From contig FR878704.1 in assembly GCA_000434535.1 (NCBI GenBank), forward strand, positions 17,092 to 35,298: DNA of 18,207 nucleotides, read 5' to 3'. Below the pieces are notes generated by a model. It searched no databases. It was not told the origin of the DNA and saw only the letters and a list, made by a program, of their open reading frames with translations. Shown piece by piece: positions 6,787 to 14,004 of the stretch. Numbering within the stretch: the stretch's first letter is position 1; each line of letters starts with the position of its first letter. This stretch comes from Collinsella sp. CAG:166. Lineage in GTDB: Bacteria > Actinomycetota > Coriobacteriia > Coriobacteriales > Coriobacteriaceae. The position numbers were made by a program, and so were the translations under genes.

Positions 6787-7812
6787 ATGGCAGTAAAGGT
6801 TGCTATTAACGGCTTCGGTCGCATCGGTCGTCTGGCTTTCCGTCAGATGTTCGGTCATGAGGGCTCCGAGATCGTCGCTATCAACGACCTCACCTCTCCC
6901 GATATGCTCGCTTACCTGCTGAAGTACGACTCCACGCAGGGCAACTATGCTCGCGATCACGAGGTCGTTGCTGGCGAGGATTCCATCACCGTTGACGGCA
7001 AGGAGATCAAGATCTACAAGGAGGCCGACGCCAACAACCTGCCTTGGGGCGACCTCGACGTCGACGTCGTTCTCGAGTGCACCGGCTTCTACACCAGCAA
7101 GGCTAAGGCTCAGGCCCACATCAACGCTGGCGCCAAGAAGGTCGTCATCTCCGCTCCGGCTGGCAGCGATCTGCCCACCATCGTGTACAACGTCAACCAT
7201 GAGACGCTGACCGCTGAGGACAACATCATCTCCGCTGCTTCCTGCACCACCAACTGCCTCGCCCCGATGGCCAAGGGTCTGAACGACTTCGCTCCCATCG
7301 TGTCCGGCATCATGACCACCATTCACGCCTGGACTGGCGACCAGATGCCGCTCGACGGCCCGCAGCGCAAGGGCAACAAGCGTCGTAGCCGCGCCTGCGC
7401 CGTCAACATCGTCCCCAACACCACCGGTGCTGCCAAGGCTATCGGCCTGGTTCTCCCCGAGCTCAACGGTAAGCTCATCGGTGCCGCCCAGCGCGTCCCG
7501 ACGCCGACCGGCTCCATCACCAACCTCTACGCTGTCGTTGACAAGAAGGTCACCGTCGACGAGGTCAACGCTGCTATGAAGGCCTACGCTGCCACCATCT
7601 CCGAGACCTTCGGTTACAACGAGGATGACATCGTCTCCACCGACATCATCGGCGAGACCCACGGCTCCATCTTCGACGCCACTCAGACCATGTGCTCTGA
7701 CCTCGGCAACGGCCAGACCCTCGTTCAGGTCACCTCTTGGTACGACAACGAGAACTCCTACACCTCTCAGATGGTCCGCACCATCAAGTACTTCGAGAAG
7801 TTCGTTGCTTAA
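6787..7812 (+). CDS. gap: Glyceraldehyde-3-phosphate dehydrogenase
   Basis: A 341-residue phosphorylating GAPDH of glycolysis, converting glyceraldehyde-3-P, phosphate and NAD to 1,3-bisphosphoglycerate. The Rossmann start NGFGRIGR is at residues 8-15, and IND at 32-34 keeps the Asp linked to NAD preference. The active site SAASCTTNC places Cys153, and the partner His180 is in TTIHAWTGDQ. The phosphate loop NTTGAAKAIG and the C-terminal SWYDNENSY complete the family signature. The ATG at 6787 follows AAAGGAG (6775-6781); a longer frame reading from 6685 covers the promoter and is rejected. It has its own terminator, so gap can be made in excess of pgk, tpiA and gpmI. Codon bias is extreme, as expected for a highly expressed gene. 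Confidence 0.98.
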   Translation: MAVKVAINGFGRIGRLAFRQMFGHEGSEIVAINDLTSPDMLAYLLKYDSTQGNYARDHEVVAGEDSITVDGKEIKIYKEADANNLPWGDLDVDVVLECTGFYTSKAKAQAHINAGAKKVVISAPAGSDLPTIVYNVNHETLTAEDNIISAASCTTNCLAPMAKGLNDFAPIVSGIMTTIHAWTGDQMPLDGPQRKGNKRRSRACAVNIVPNTTGAAKAIGLVLPELNGKLIGAAQRVPTPTGSITNLYAVVDKKVTVDEVNAAMKAYAATISETFGYNEDDIVSTDIIGETHGSIFDATQTMCSDLGNGQTLVQVTSWYDNENSYTSQMVRTIKYFEKFVA

Positions 7813-7849
7813 TTTAGCTTTTAGCGAATAGCTCGTTGAGCGTCTAAAG

Positions 7850-7896
7850 AAGGGCGCGGCCTTATAGGGCTTACACCCTAGGGTCGCGCCCTTTTT
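7850..7896 (+). terminator. Rho-independent terminator after gap
   Basis: AAGGGCGCGGCC (7850-7861) pairs with GGTCGCGCCCTT (7882-7893), 12 bp with one G-U pair. A second short stem, TAGGG/CCCTA (7865-7880), lies inside, and a T-run ends at 7896. It should stop or attenuate most gap transcripts before pgk. Confidence 0.88.
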
Positions 7897-7906
7897 ATAA
7901 GAAATC

Positions 7907-7929
7907 GTCTGCCGTAATGGGAGGCAGAC
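7907..7929 (+). promoter_or_regulatory. Leader hairpin upstream of pgk
   Basis: GTCTGCC (7907-7913) pairs perfectly with GGCAGAC (7923-7929) around a 9-nt loop, 7 nt before the AAAGG ribosome site of pgk. It may stabilise or process mRNA that reads through the gap terminator, or act as an operator. No clear pgk promoter was seen between the terminator and the gene. Confidence 0.4.
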
Positions 7930-7952
7930 ACGTACGAAAGGTAGAAGCAAAC

Positions 7953-9143
7953 ATGGCCTTTACCAAGAAGACCGTCCGCGACATCGATGTCGACGGCAAG
8001 CGCGTTCTCGTCCGCGTTGACTTTAACGTGCCTATCAAGGATGGCGTCGTTGGCGACACCACCCGTATCAAGGCTGCCCTGCCCACCATCAACTATCTCG
8101 TTGAGCACAATGCTCGCGTCATCCTCATGAGCCACCTCGGCCGTCCCGATGGCACCGGCTTCCAGCCCGAGCTGTCCCTCGAGCCCGTCGCCAAGAAGCT
8201 CGCTGAGCTTTCTGGTCTCGACGTCGCCTTTGTCGCCGACACCTACGGCGAGAAGGCTGCTGAGGCTGTCGCCGCCGTCGAGCCGGGCAAGGTCCTCGTT
8301 CTCGAGAACGTCCGTTTTGACAAGCGTGAGAAGAAGAACGATCCCGAGATCGCCAAGAAGCTCGCTTCCTATGGTGACGTCTTCGTTCTCGATGCCTTCG
8401 GTACCGCTCACCGCGCCCAGGGTTCCGTCGTGGGCCCCGCCGCTTACCTGCCTGCCGTCGCTGGCTTCCTGCTCGAGAAGGAGGTCGACACGCTGACCGG
8501 CATTTTCGCCGAGCCCGAGCGCCCCTTCGTCGCTATCGTCGGCGGTTCCAAGGTTTCCTCCAAGATCGGCGTTCTCGATCACCTCATCGACTCCGCTGAC
8601 ACCCTGATTATCGGTGGCGGCATGGCCTACACCTTCTTCCTGGCTCAGGGCCTGTCCGTTGGTCAGTCCCTCAAGGAAGAGGACTGGGTCGAGCGCGCCG
8701 GCGAGATGCTCAAGAAGGCCGAGGAGAAGGGCGTCAAGATCCTGCTCCCCATCGACAACCGCGTTGCCGATCACTTTGGCGAGGACGCTGTCCCCGAGGT
8801 TGTCGCTTCCGACGCTATCCCCGACGATCGTGAGGGTATGGACATCGGCCCCAAGACCGAGGAGCTTTACGCCGAGGCCGTCAAGGGCGCCAAGACTGTG
8901 TTCTGGAATGGTCCCATGGGCGTCTTCGAGTTCGACAACTTCGCTCACGGCACCCAGGCTATCGCCGAGGCTGTCGCCGAGGCCGACTGCACCTCGATCA
9001 TCGGCGGTGGCGACTCTGTCGCAGCTGTCAACAAGTTCAACCTGGCCGACAAGATGAGCTGGATCTCCACCGGTGGTGGCGCTTCCATGGAGCTCGTCGA
9101 GGGTAAGGCCCTGCCCGGAGTGGAGGCGCTTCTCGATGCCTAA
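7953..9143 (+). CDS. pgk: Phosphoglycerate kinase
   Basis: A 396-residue monomeric kinase transferring phosphate from 1,3-bisphosphoglycerate to ADP. Family blocks in order: VRVDFNVP near the N-terminus, LMSHLGRPDG, LVLENVRFDKRE, the FGTAHRAQGSVVGP substrate region, IVGGSKVSSKIGVL of the nucleotide domain, WNGPMGVFE, and the C-terminal IIGGGDSVAAV and STGGGASMELVEG. Nothing is missing and the length is standard. The ATG at 7953 follows AAAGG (7937-7941) at 11 nt; the in-frame extension to 7917 has no ribosome site and runs through the leader hairpin. Its last 8 nt overlap the start of tpiA. Codon use is highly biased. Confidence 0.98.
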   Translation: MAFTKKTVRDIDVDGKRVLVRVDFNVPIKDGVVGDTTRIKAALPTINYLVEHNARVILMSHLGRPDGTGFQPELSLEPVAKKLAELSGLDVAFVADTYGEKAAEAVAAVEPGKVLVLENVRFDKREKKNDPEIAKKLASYGDVFVLDAFGTAHRAQGSVVGPAAYLPAVAGFLLEKEVDTLTGIFAEPERPFVAIVGGSKVSSKIGVLDHLIDSADTLIIGGGMAYTFFLAQGLSVGQSLKEEDWVERAGEMLKKAEEKGVKILLPIDNRVADHFGEDAVPEVVASDAIPDDREGMDIGPKTEELYAEAVKGAKTVFWNGPMGVFEFDNFAHGTQAIAEAVAEADCTSIIGGGDSVAAVNKFNLADKMSWISTGGGASMELVEGKALPGVEALLDA

Positions 9144-9903
9144 TCGCACCCTTCTTATCGCTGGTAACTGGAAGATGAACAACGACGTCGCCGAGGCTGC
9201 CAAGCTCGCCGACGAGCTGGCTCAGGCTCTGCCCGAGGTTCCGGCTGGCGTCGAGGTACTCGTCTGCCCTCCGACCATCGACATCACCACGGTTCATGAC
9301 CGCATTCAGGCTGCCCCCATCGCCCTCGGTGCACAGAACGTGTACTGGGAGGCCAAGGGTGCCTTCACCGGTGAGTCCTCTTGCGACATGCTCAAGTCCG
9401 CTGGCTGCACCTACTGCATCATCGGTCACTCCGAGCGTCGCGACTACTTCCACGAGACCGACGAGGACCAGAACAAGAAGGCCAAGGCTCTCGTTGCCGC
9501 CGGCCTTGTTCCCGTCTTCTGCTGCGGCGAGTCCCTCGAGGTCCGCGAGGCAGGCACCTATGTCGAGCACGTCGTGAACCAGGTCAAGGCTGGCCTTGCT
9601 GGTCTTGAGATCACCTGCCCCAAGCAGGTCGTCGTCGCCTATGAGCCCATCTGGGCCATCGGCACCGGCAAGACCGCTACCGCCGAGGACGCTCAGGAGG
9701 TCTGCGGCGCTATCCGTGAGACCCTCAAGGAGATGTTCGGCGAGGAGCTCGCCAACGGCATCCGCGTTCTCTACGGTGGTTCCGCCAAGCCCGGTAACAT
9801 CGCCGAGCTCGTCGCCAAGCCCGACGTTGACGGCGCCCTCGTGGGCGGCGCTTCGCTCAAGGCTGCCGACTTCGCCTCTATGGTCGTCAAGGCAGGCGAG
9901 TAG
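9136..9903 (+). CDS. tpiA: Triosephosphate isomerase
   Basis: A 255-residue TIM interconverting dihydroxyacetone phosphate and glyceraldehyde-3-P. Seen are GNWKMN with Lys13, CIIGHSERR with the electrophile His98, VVAYEPIWAIGTGKTA with the base Glu170 followed by the mobile loop, YGGSAKPGN, and GALVGGASLKAADF. The start is the ATG at 9136 inside the pgk end (ATGCCTAA overlap), with GGAGTGGAGG (9117-9126) in pgk as ribosome site; a longer frame from 9073 would overlap pgk by about 70 nt and is rejected. Translation is coupled to pgk, and gpmI follows 5 nt after the stop. Confidence 0.98.
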   Translation: MPNRTLLIAGNWKMNNDVAEAAKLADELAQALPEVPAGVEVLVCPPTIDITTVHDRIQAAPIALGAQNVYWEAKGAFTGESSCDMLKSAGCTYCIIGHSERRDYFHETDEDQNKKAKALVAAGLVPVFCCGESLEVREAGTYVEHVVNQVKAGLAGLEITCPKQVVVAYEPIWAIGTGKTATAEDAQEVCGAIRETLKEMFGEELANGIRVLYGGSAKPGNIAELVAKPDVDGALVGGASLKAADFASMVVKAGE

Positions 9904-9908
9904 GACAT

Positions 9909-11462
9909 ATGGCACAGCGTCATCTTCCTGCACTCCTGATTATCATGGACGGCTGCGGCCTGGCTCCGGCCGATGGCGAGAACGCCGTCGCCGCCGCCAA
10001 GACGCCCTTCCTTGACAGCCTGTACGAGAAGTACCCCCACACCACGCTCGGCGCTTCGGGCGAGGACGTGGGCCTTCCCGACGGCCAGATGGGTAACTCC
10101 GAGGTGGGCCACCTCAACATCGGTGCCGGCCGCATCGTGTTCCAGGAGCTTTCGCGCATCAACAATGCCATCAAGGACGGCTCCATCGCCAAGAACGAGG
10201 TTTTCGTCAAGGCTATGGACGACGTCAAGGCTGACGGCAAGACCCTTCACCTCATGGGCCTTATGAGCCCTGGCGGCGTTCACTCCCACATGAACCACGT
10301 CGAGGCTCTGGTCAAGATGGCTGCCCAGCATGGCGTCAAGACCGTTCGCGTCCACGCCTTCATGGACGGCCGCGACGTCGACCCGCAGTCCGGCGCTGGC
10401 TACATGAGCGAGTTCTGCGCCTTCCTGGCCAAGATTTCCGAGGAGACCGGTTGCGACGCTCGCGTTGCCACCGTCTCGGGTCGTTATTGGGCGATGGACC
10501 GCGACAACCGTTGGGAGCGCATCCAGCGCGCCTACGACGTCATGGTCAACGCGTCCGATGCCGATGTCGACCCCGTTGCCGGTATCAAGGCCTACTACGA
10601 GAAGGACCCGCGCGGCGACGAGTTCGTCGAGCCCTTCGCTGCCCACAACGAGGGCATCCACGAGGGCGACGCGGCCATCTTCTTCAACTTCCGTCCCGAC
10701 CGCGCACGTCAGATGACCCGCGTGTTCACGGACAAGGAGTTCGACGGCTTTGAGCGCGAGCAGATCAAGCTCTCGCACTTTGTGACGATGACCGAGTACG
10801 ATCCGACGTTTGACGTCGAGGTCGCCTTCCCCAAGACGTTCCCCGAGAACGTCCTGGCCGACGTCATCGCCGCCAATGGCCTGAAGCAGCTGCACACTGC
10901 CGAGACCGAGAAGTACGCCCACGTGACGTTCTTCCTCAACGGTGGCATCGAGGAGCCCAAGGAGGGCGAGGAGCGTGTGCTCGTCGCTTCCCCCAAGGTC
11001 GCTACCTACGATTTGCAGCCCGAGATGAGCGCTCCCGAGGTTACCGAGAAGCTTGTCGCCGCCATCAACGAGGATCGCGCTGATTTCTACATCGTGAACT
11101 TCGCGAACTGCGACATGGTTGGTCACACCGGTGTCTTCGACGCTGCCGTTAAGGCCGTTGAGGCTGTTGACGATGCCCTGTCCAAGGTTGTCCCGGCGAT
11201 TCTCGCCAAGGGCGGCTTTGCACTGATTACCGCCGATCACGGCAACGCCGATCACATGTTTGACGTTGCTTCCGACGGTTCTAAGCATCCGTTTACGGCG
11301 CACACCACCAACCGCGTGCCGTTCATCATCGTTGATGAGAAGGCACAGCTCACCGGTATCGAGGACGGTCGTCTTTCCGATATCGCCCCGACTATGCTCA
11401 CCATGGCTGGTCTGGAGCCTTCCGCCGAGATGACGGGCCGCGTGCTCGCCACCGAGGCCTAA
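9909..11462 (+). CDS. gpmI: 2,3-bisphosphoglycerate-independent phosphoglycerate mutase
   Basis: A 517-residue manganese-dependent iPGM of the alkaline phosphatase superfamily, interconverting 3- and 2-phosphoglycerate. Metal and catalytic residues are visible: Asp14 in IIMDGCGL, Ser64 in GQMGNSEVGHLNIGAG (phosphoserine intermediate), HAFMDGRDVDP, GRYWAMDRD, NFRPDRARQM, NFANCDMVGHTG and TADHGNADHM. Full length for the family (about 505-515). It lies 5 nt after tpiA and precedes a terminator, so pgk-tpiA-gpmI form one unit. The cofactor-dependent enzyme is unrelated, so the call is unambiguous. Placement between tpiA and secG differs from the common actinobacterial gap-pgk-tpi-secG order. Confidence 0.97.
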   Translation: MAQRHLPALLIIMDGCGLAPADGENAVAAAKTPFLDSLYEKYPHTTLGASGEDVGLPDGQMGNSEVGHLNIGAGRIVFQELSRINNAIKDGSIAKNEVFVKAMDDVKADGKTLHLMGLMSPGGVHSHMNHVEALVKMAAQHGVKTVRVHAFMDGRDVDPQSGAGYMSEFCAFLAKISEETGCDARVATVSGRYWAMDRDNRWERIQRAYDVMVNASDADVDPVAGIKAYYEKDPRGDEFVEPFAAHNEGIHEGDAAIFFNFRPDRARQMTRVFTDKEFDGFEREQIKLSHFVTMTEYDPTFDVEVAFPKTFPENVLADVIAANGLKQLHTAETEKYAHVTFFLNGGIEEPKEGEERVLVASPKVATYDLQPEMSAPEVTEKLVAAINEDRADFYIVNFANCDMVGHTGVFDAAVKAVEAVDDALSKVVPAILAKGGFALITADHGNADHMFDVASDGSKHPFTAHTTNRVPFIIVDEKAQLTGIEDGRLSDIAPTMLTMAGLEPSAEMTGRVLATEA

Positions 11463-11487
11463 GAGAAAACAAATACCGTTTTCTAGC

Positions 11488-11522
11488 AAGGGGGTTGTCC
11501 ACAATCGGACAATCCCCTTTTT
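11488..11522 (+). terminator. Rho-independent terminator after gpmI
   Basis: AAGGGGGTTGTCC (11488-11500) pairs with GGACAATCCCCTT (11507-11519), 13 bp with one G-U pair and a 6-nt loop, running into a T-run to 11522. It ends the pgk-tpiA-gpmI transcript. Confidence 0.9.
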
Positions 11523-11581
11523 GGTATTTCTGCCATTTCCGCCCCGTCCTTGAGTGGCAGGTAGGGGAGAACGGGGGATTG

Positions 11582-11590
11582 TGGTACAGT
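11582..11590 (+). promoter_or_regulatory. Possible extended -10 promoter of secG
   Basis: TGGTACAGT fits an extended -10 (TGn followed by TACAGT). No convincing -35 lies at the right distance. Position after the gpmI terminator and before secG supports a separate start. Confidence 0.35.
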
Positions 11591-11626
11591 ACTGGGGTTT
11601 GAATTGTTCTATTAAGGAGCTTATCT

Positions 11627-11881
11627 ATGGGTCCGTTCCAGATTCTTCTGTTTGTCGTTTGGGCTGTCTCTGCCGTGGCGCTGACGATTCTCGTCCTGAT
11701 GCATTCCGGTAAGGGCACCGGCGTTTCGGATATGATCGCTAGCTCGCTGTATAACTCCAGCTCTGCCACGGGCGTCATGGAGCAGAACCTCGATCGCCTG
11801 ACGGTAATTATGGCCGTTGTTTTTGCCGTGTGCGTCGTCCTGTGCATGTTCTTCTTCCCGCAGGGCATCGTGGGCTACTAA
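11627..11881 (+). CDS. secG: Preprotein translocase subunit SecG
   Basis: An 84-residue membrane protein with two hydrophobic segments (about residues 5-24 and 56-77) joined by the conserved cytoplasmic loop LVLMHSGKGTGVSDMIASSL. This matches SecG, the small subunit of the SecYEG export channel. Length is normal. AAGGAG (11614-11619) lies 7 nt before the ATG. It stands between two intrinsic terminators, so it is probably monocistronic. Placement downstream of the glycolytic genes is a conserved feature of Actinobacteria and supports the call. Confidence 0.95.
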   Translation: MGPFQILLFVVWAVSAVALTILVLMHSGKGTGVSDMIASSLYNSSSATGVMEQNLDRLTVIMAVVFAVCVVLCMFFFPQGIVGY

Positions 11882-11906
11882 GCATCGGCGTATATACGTT
11901 TGCAAT

Positions 11907-11934
11907 GGGTCTCGCATGTGCGGGACCCTTTTTG
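11907..11934 (+). terminator. Rho-independent terminator after secG
   Basis: GGGTCTCG (11907-11914) pairs with CGGGACCC (11921-11928), with one G-U pair and a 6-nt loop, followed by TTTTTG. Confidence 0.85.
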
Positions 11935-12043
11935 TTTACATATTTGTAACAGAGTCAAAATATCCCCACATACTTCGCCCAACTAAAGAAATTCTCGACC
12001 GTTAACCGGAATTAGCCCCAAATCGTGCATAAAATGCGCTACT

Positions 12044-12055
12044 GTATTGCAATAC
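12044..12055. promoter_or_regulatory. Palindromic operator candidate at the opp promoter
   Basis: GTATTGCAATAC is a perfect 12-bp palindrome that covers the proposed -35 of oppA. A repressor bound here would block the promoter. The regulator is not in the window. Confidence 0.45.
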
Positions 12056-12075
12056 GTTGGTCCGCTTTGTATAAC
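12047..12075 (+). promoter_or_regulatory. Probable opp operon promoter
   Basis: TTGCAA (12047-12052), a 17-nt spacer, then TATAAC (12070-12075). This is the best -35/-10 pair in the 290-nt secG-oppA gap and would give a leader of roughly 90 nt. Confidence 0.5.
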
Positions 12076-12093
12076 CAGCCAAAACGGCGGACC
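12059..12093. promoter_or_regulatory. Inverted repeat bracketing the opp -10 box
   Basis: GGTCCGCTTTG (12059-12069) pairs with CAAA (12080-12083) plus GCGGACC (12087-12093), with a 3-nt bulge. The -10 box lies in the intervening loop. Because the left arm is upstream of the expected transcript start, a DNA operator fits better than an RNA hairpin. Confidence 0.4.
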
Positions 12094-12171
12094 GCGTTTG
12101 AATGGTTCGATTGGGCTGTCTTGACGTTGCCCGACCGAACTTACTTTGTCCTATCTCATAAGGAGGATGGC

Positions 12172-13848
12172 ATGGCTGATTCTATGTTCCACCAGCCCGT
12201 TATGGGTCGTCGCGCCTTTGTCGGCGGTACCCTTGCTGCGAGCTCCATGGCTTTTCTTGCCGCATGCGGCAAGAAGGGCGGCGACGCTTCCGGTTCTGAG
12301 TCCGGTTCGACGCTGAACTTCTACATCAACAACCCGGTCTGCATCGACCCCTATAACGTCCAGGAGGACCAGGGCACTCAGGTCGAGTACCAGCTCTTTG
12401 ATGCTCTGACCTCTTATGACGCCGAGAAGGGCGAGATCGTTCCGCTGGCTTGCGAGTCCTTTGAGGCCAACGACGACGCCACCGAGTTCACCTTCAAGAT
12501 CAAGAAGGCCAAGTTCCACAACGGTGACGACGTTACCTCCAAGTCCTTCAAGCTCGGTTGGGAGCGTCTGGTCAACACCAAGTCGGCCATCGCTACCGAG
12601 TACGGCCCTTCCGAGGTCTCCTATCACCTTTCTATGGTCGAGGGCTATGACGACCTGCTTGCCGGTAACGCTACCGAGCTCAGCGGTGTTACTTGCCCCG
12701 ACGATGAGACCCTCGTCGTCAAGCTGTCTTCCGCTTACGCCGACTTCCCCTTCGTCGCCTCTCACCCGGCTCTGGCCCCGGTTCCCGAGTGCGCCGAGTC
12801 CGATGTCAAGAGCTTCTATCTTGCACCGGTCGGTAACGGCCCGTTCATGATGGACGGCAAGTGGGAGGATGGTCAGGAGATCAACCTCAAGAAGTTCGAC
12901 GATTACTATGGCGACAAGGCCAAGATCGATGGCATCCACTTCCAGGTCATCAAGGACATGGAGACTGCTTACAAGGAGTTCCAGGCCGGTAACCTCGATG
13001 TCTGCGACGTTCCCGTTGCTCAGATCGATGCCGCCAAGAAGGATCGCGGCGTGTCCAAGGACGGCTACACCATGGGTGACGGCGAGCGCATGCTGCTCGG
13101 CGCCGAGCCTTCCACGTACTATCTGACCTGCAACACTACGGCCGAGCCGTTCAACAACGCCGACTTGCGTAGGGGCATCTCCCTGGCCATCAACCGTGAG
13201 GCCATCTGCAAGACCATCTTCAAGGGTACCCGTACCCCTGCCGACGGCATTGTTCCTCCGGGCATCGATGGTTACAAGGAGGGCGCATGGGAGTTCTGCG
13301 CCTACGATGTCGACAAGGCTAACGAGTACCTCGACAAGGTTGCTCCCGCTGGCGCTAACGGGGATCGTGGCATTAGCGTGACCCTTTCCTACAACCAGGA
13401 CGGCGGTCACAAGGAGATCATGGAGTCCATCATCGGCGACCTCGCCAAGGTTGGCGTTACCGCTGTCTCCGATACCCCTGAGTGGTCTGCCCTGCTCGAG
13501 CAGTATCAGAACTTTAACTATCAGTTCGGTCGTCTGGGTTGGATTGCCGACTACCCGATTATGGACAACTTCCTGTATCCGCTGTTCCACTCCGACTCCC
13601 TCGGTGGCGACAACCGCTCTGGTTACAGCAACCCCGAGTTCGACGCCAAGGTCGACGAGGCTCGTACTATTGTTGACGACAAGGAGCGCGTCGCTAAGAT
13701 GCAGGAGGCCGACGCAATGGTCGCTGCCGACTGCCCGGTCATCCCTGTGATGTTCTACACGCACACCATCGTCGGTTCCGATCGCATCAAGCACCTCTAT
13801 GTCGATCCGCAGAAGCATGCCGAGCTGGGTACCGCTGAGCTCGCCTAA
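12172..13848 (+). CDS. oppA: Oligopeptide ABC transporter substrate-binding lipoprotein
   Basis: A 558-residue family 5 solute-binding protein (SBP_bac_5) that would capture peptides outside the membrane. The N-terminus has GRRAFVGG followed by a hydrophobic stretch and the lipobox LAAC with Cys32. The twin Arg before an F-V pair suggests Tat rather than Sec export. The mature part starts with a Gly/Ser linker, then NFYINNPVCIDPYNVQED, and later has FFDALTSYD-type and LRRGISLAINREAI, YPLFHSDSLGGDNRSGYSNP blocks typical of the family. The ATG at 12172 follows AAGGAGG (12160-12166) by 5 nt; the open frame back to 12025 crosses the promoter and is not coding. It heads the oppABCDF operon. Peptide specificity cannot be read from sequence. 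Confidence 0.93.
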   Translation: MADSMFHQPVMGRRAFVGGTLAASSMAFLAACGKKGGDASGSESGSTLNFYINNPVCIDPYNVQEDQGTQVEYQLFDALTSYDAEKGEIVPLACESFEANDDATEFTFKIKKAKFHNGDDVTSKSFKLGWERLVNTKSAIATEYGPSEVSYHLSMVEGYDDLLAGNATELSGVTCPDDETLVVKLSSAYADFPFVASHPALAPVPECAESDVKSFYLAPVGNGPFMMDGKWEDGQEINLKKFDDYYGDKAKIDGIHFQVIKDMETAYKEFQAGNLDVCDVPVAQIDAAKKDRGVSKDGYTMGDGERMLLGAEPSTYYLTCNTTAEPFNNADLRRGISLAINREAICKTIFKGTRTPADGIVPPGIDGYKEGAWEFCAYDVDKANEYLDKVAPAGANGDRGISVTLSYNQDGGHKEIMESIIGDLAKVGVTAVSDTPEWSALLEQYQNFNYQFGRLGWIADYPIMDNFLYPLFHSDSLGGDNRSGYSNPEFDAKVDEARTIVDDKERVAKMQEADAMVAADCPVIPVMFYTHTIVGSDRIKHLYVDPQKHAELGTAELA

Positions 13849-13861
13849 GAGTTTGCAGCTT

Positions 13862-13895
13862 CCGTGAGGGTCAAGTATTTACGTAGACCTCATGG
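13862..13895 (+). other. Hairpin just after oppA
   Basis: CCGTGAGGGTC (13862-13872) pairs with GACCTCATGG (13886-13895), with one bulged G and one mismatch, around a 13-nt loop. No T-run follows. It may protect the 3' end of an oppA-only mRNA. Confidence 0.45.
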
Positions 13896-13944
13896 GAAAC
13901 ATACAGTTCTCCCTAACCTGGGGTAAACTGGCTGATGGTAATTT

Positions 13945-13974
13945 TGGGATGCCGGTCTGGCGATCGGCATCCCA
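13945..13974 (+). terminator. Partial terminator/attenuator hairpin between oppA and oppB
   Basis: TGGGATGCCG (13945-13954) pairs perfectly with CGGCATCCCA (13965-13974) around a 10-nt loop, followed by the weak tail TTTAGGTT. The poor T-run suggests partial termination, which would leave more oppA than permease mRNA, a common pattern for binding-protein genes. Confidence 0.55.
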
Positions 13975-14004
13975 TTTAGGTTAATCCCTAGATAGGGGAG
14001 TGGT

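Noticed and set aside
7878..9203. 441-codon minus-strand frame opposite pgk (and similar long frames opposite gap, nanA, nanK and oppA)
   Set aside because: These are antisense shadows produced by GC-rich biased codons; they carry no motifs or ribosome sites and cross known terminators.
9771..11504. 577-codon open frame on the minus strand opposite gpmI
   Set aside because: It mirrors a highly codon-biased gene with full iPGM motifs on the plus strand; its translation is low-complexity V/G/D/L-rich and matches no family.
12025..12171. Upstream in-frame extension of oppA
   Set aside because: It runs through the promoter and inverted repeats and would place a lipoprotein signal peptide about 50 residues into the protein; the ATG at 12172 has a perfect AAGGAGG site.
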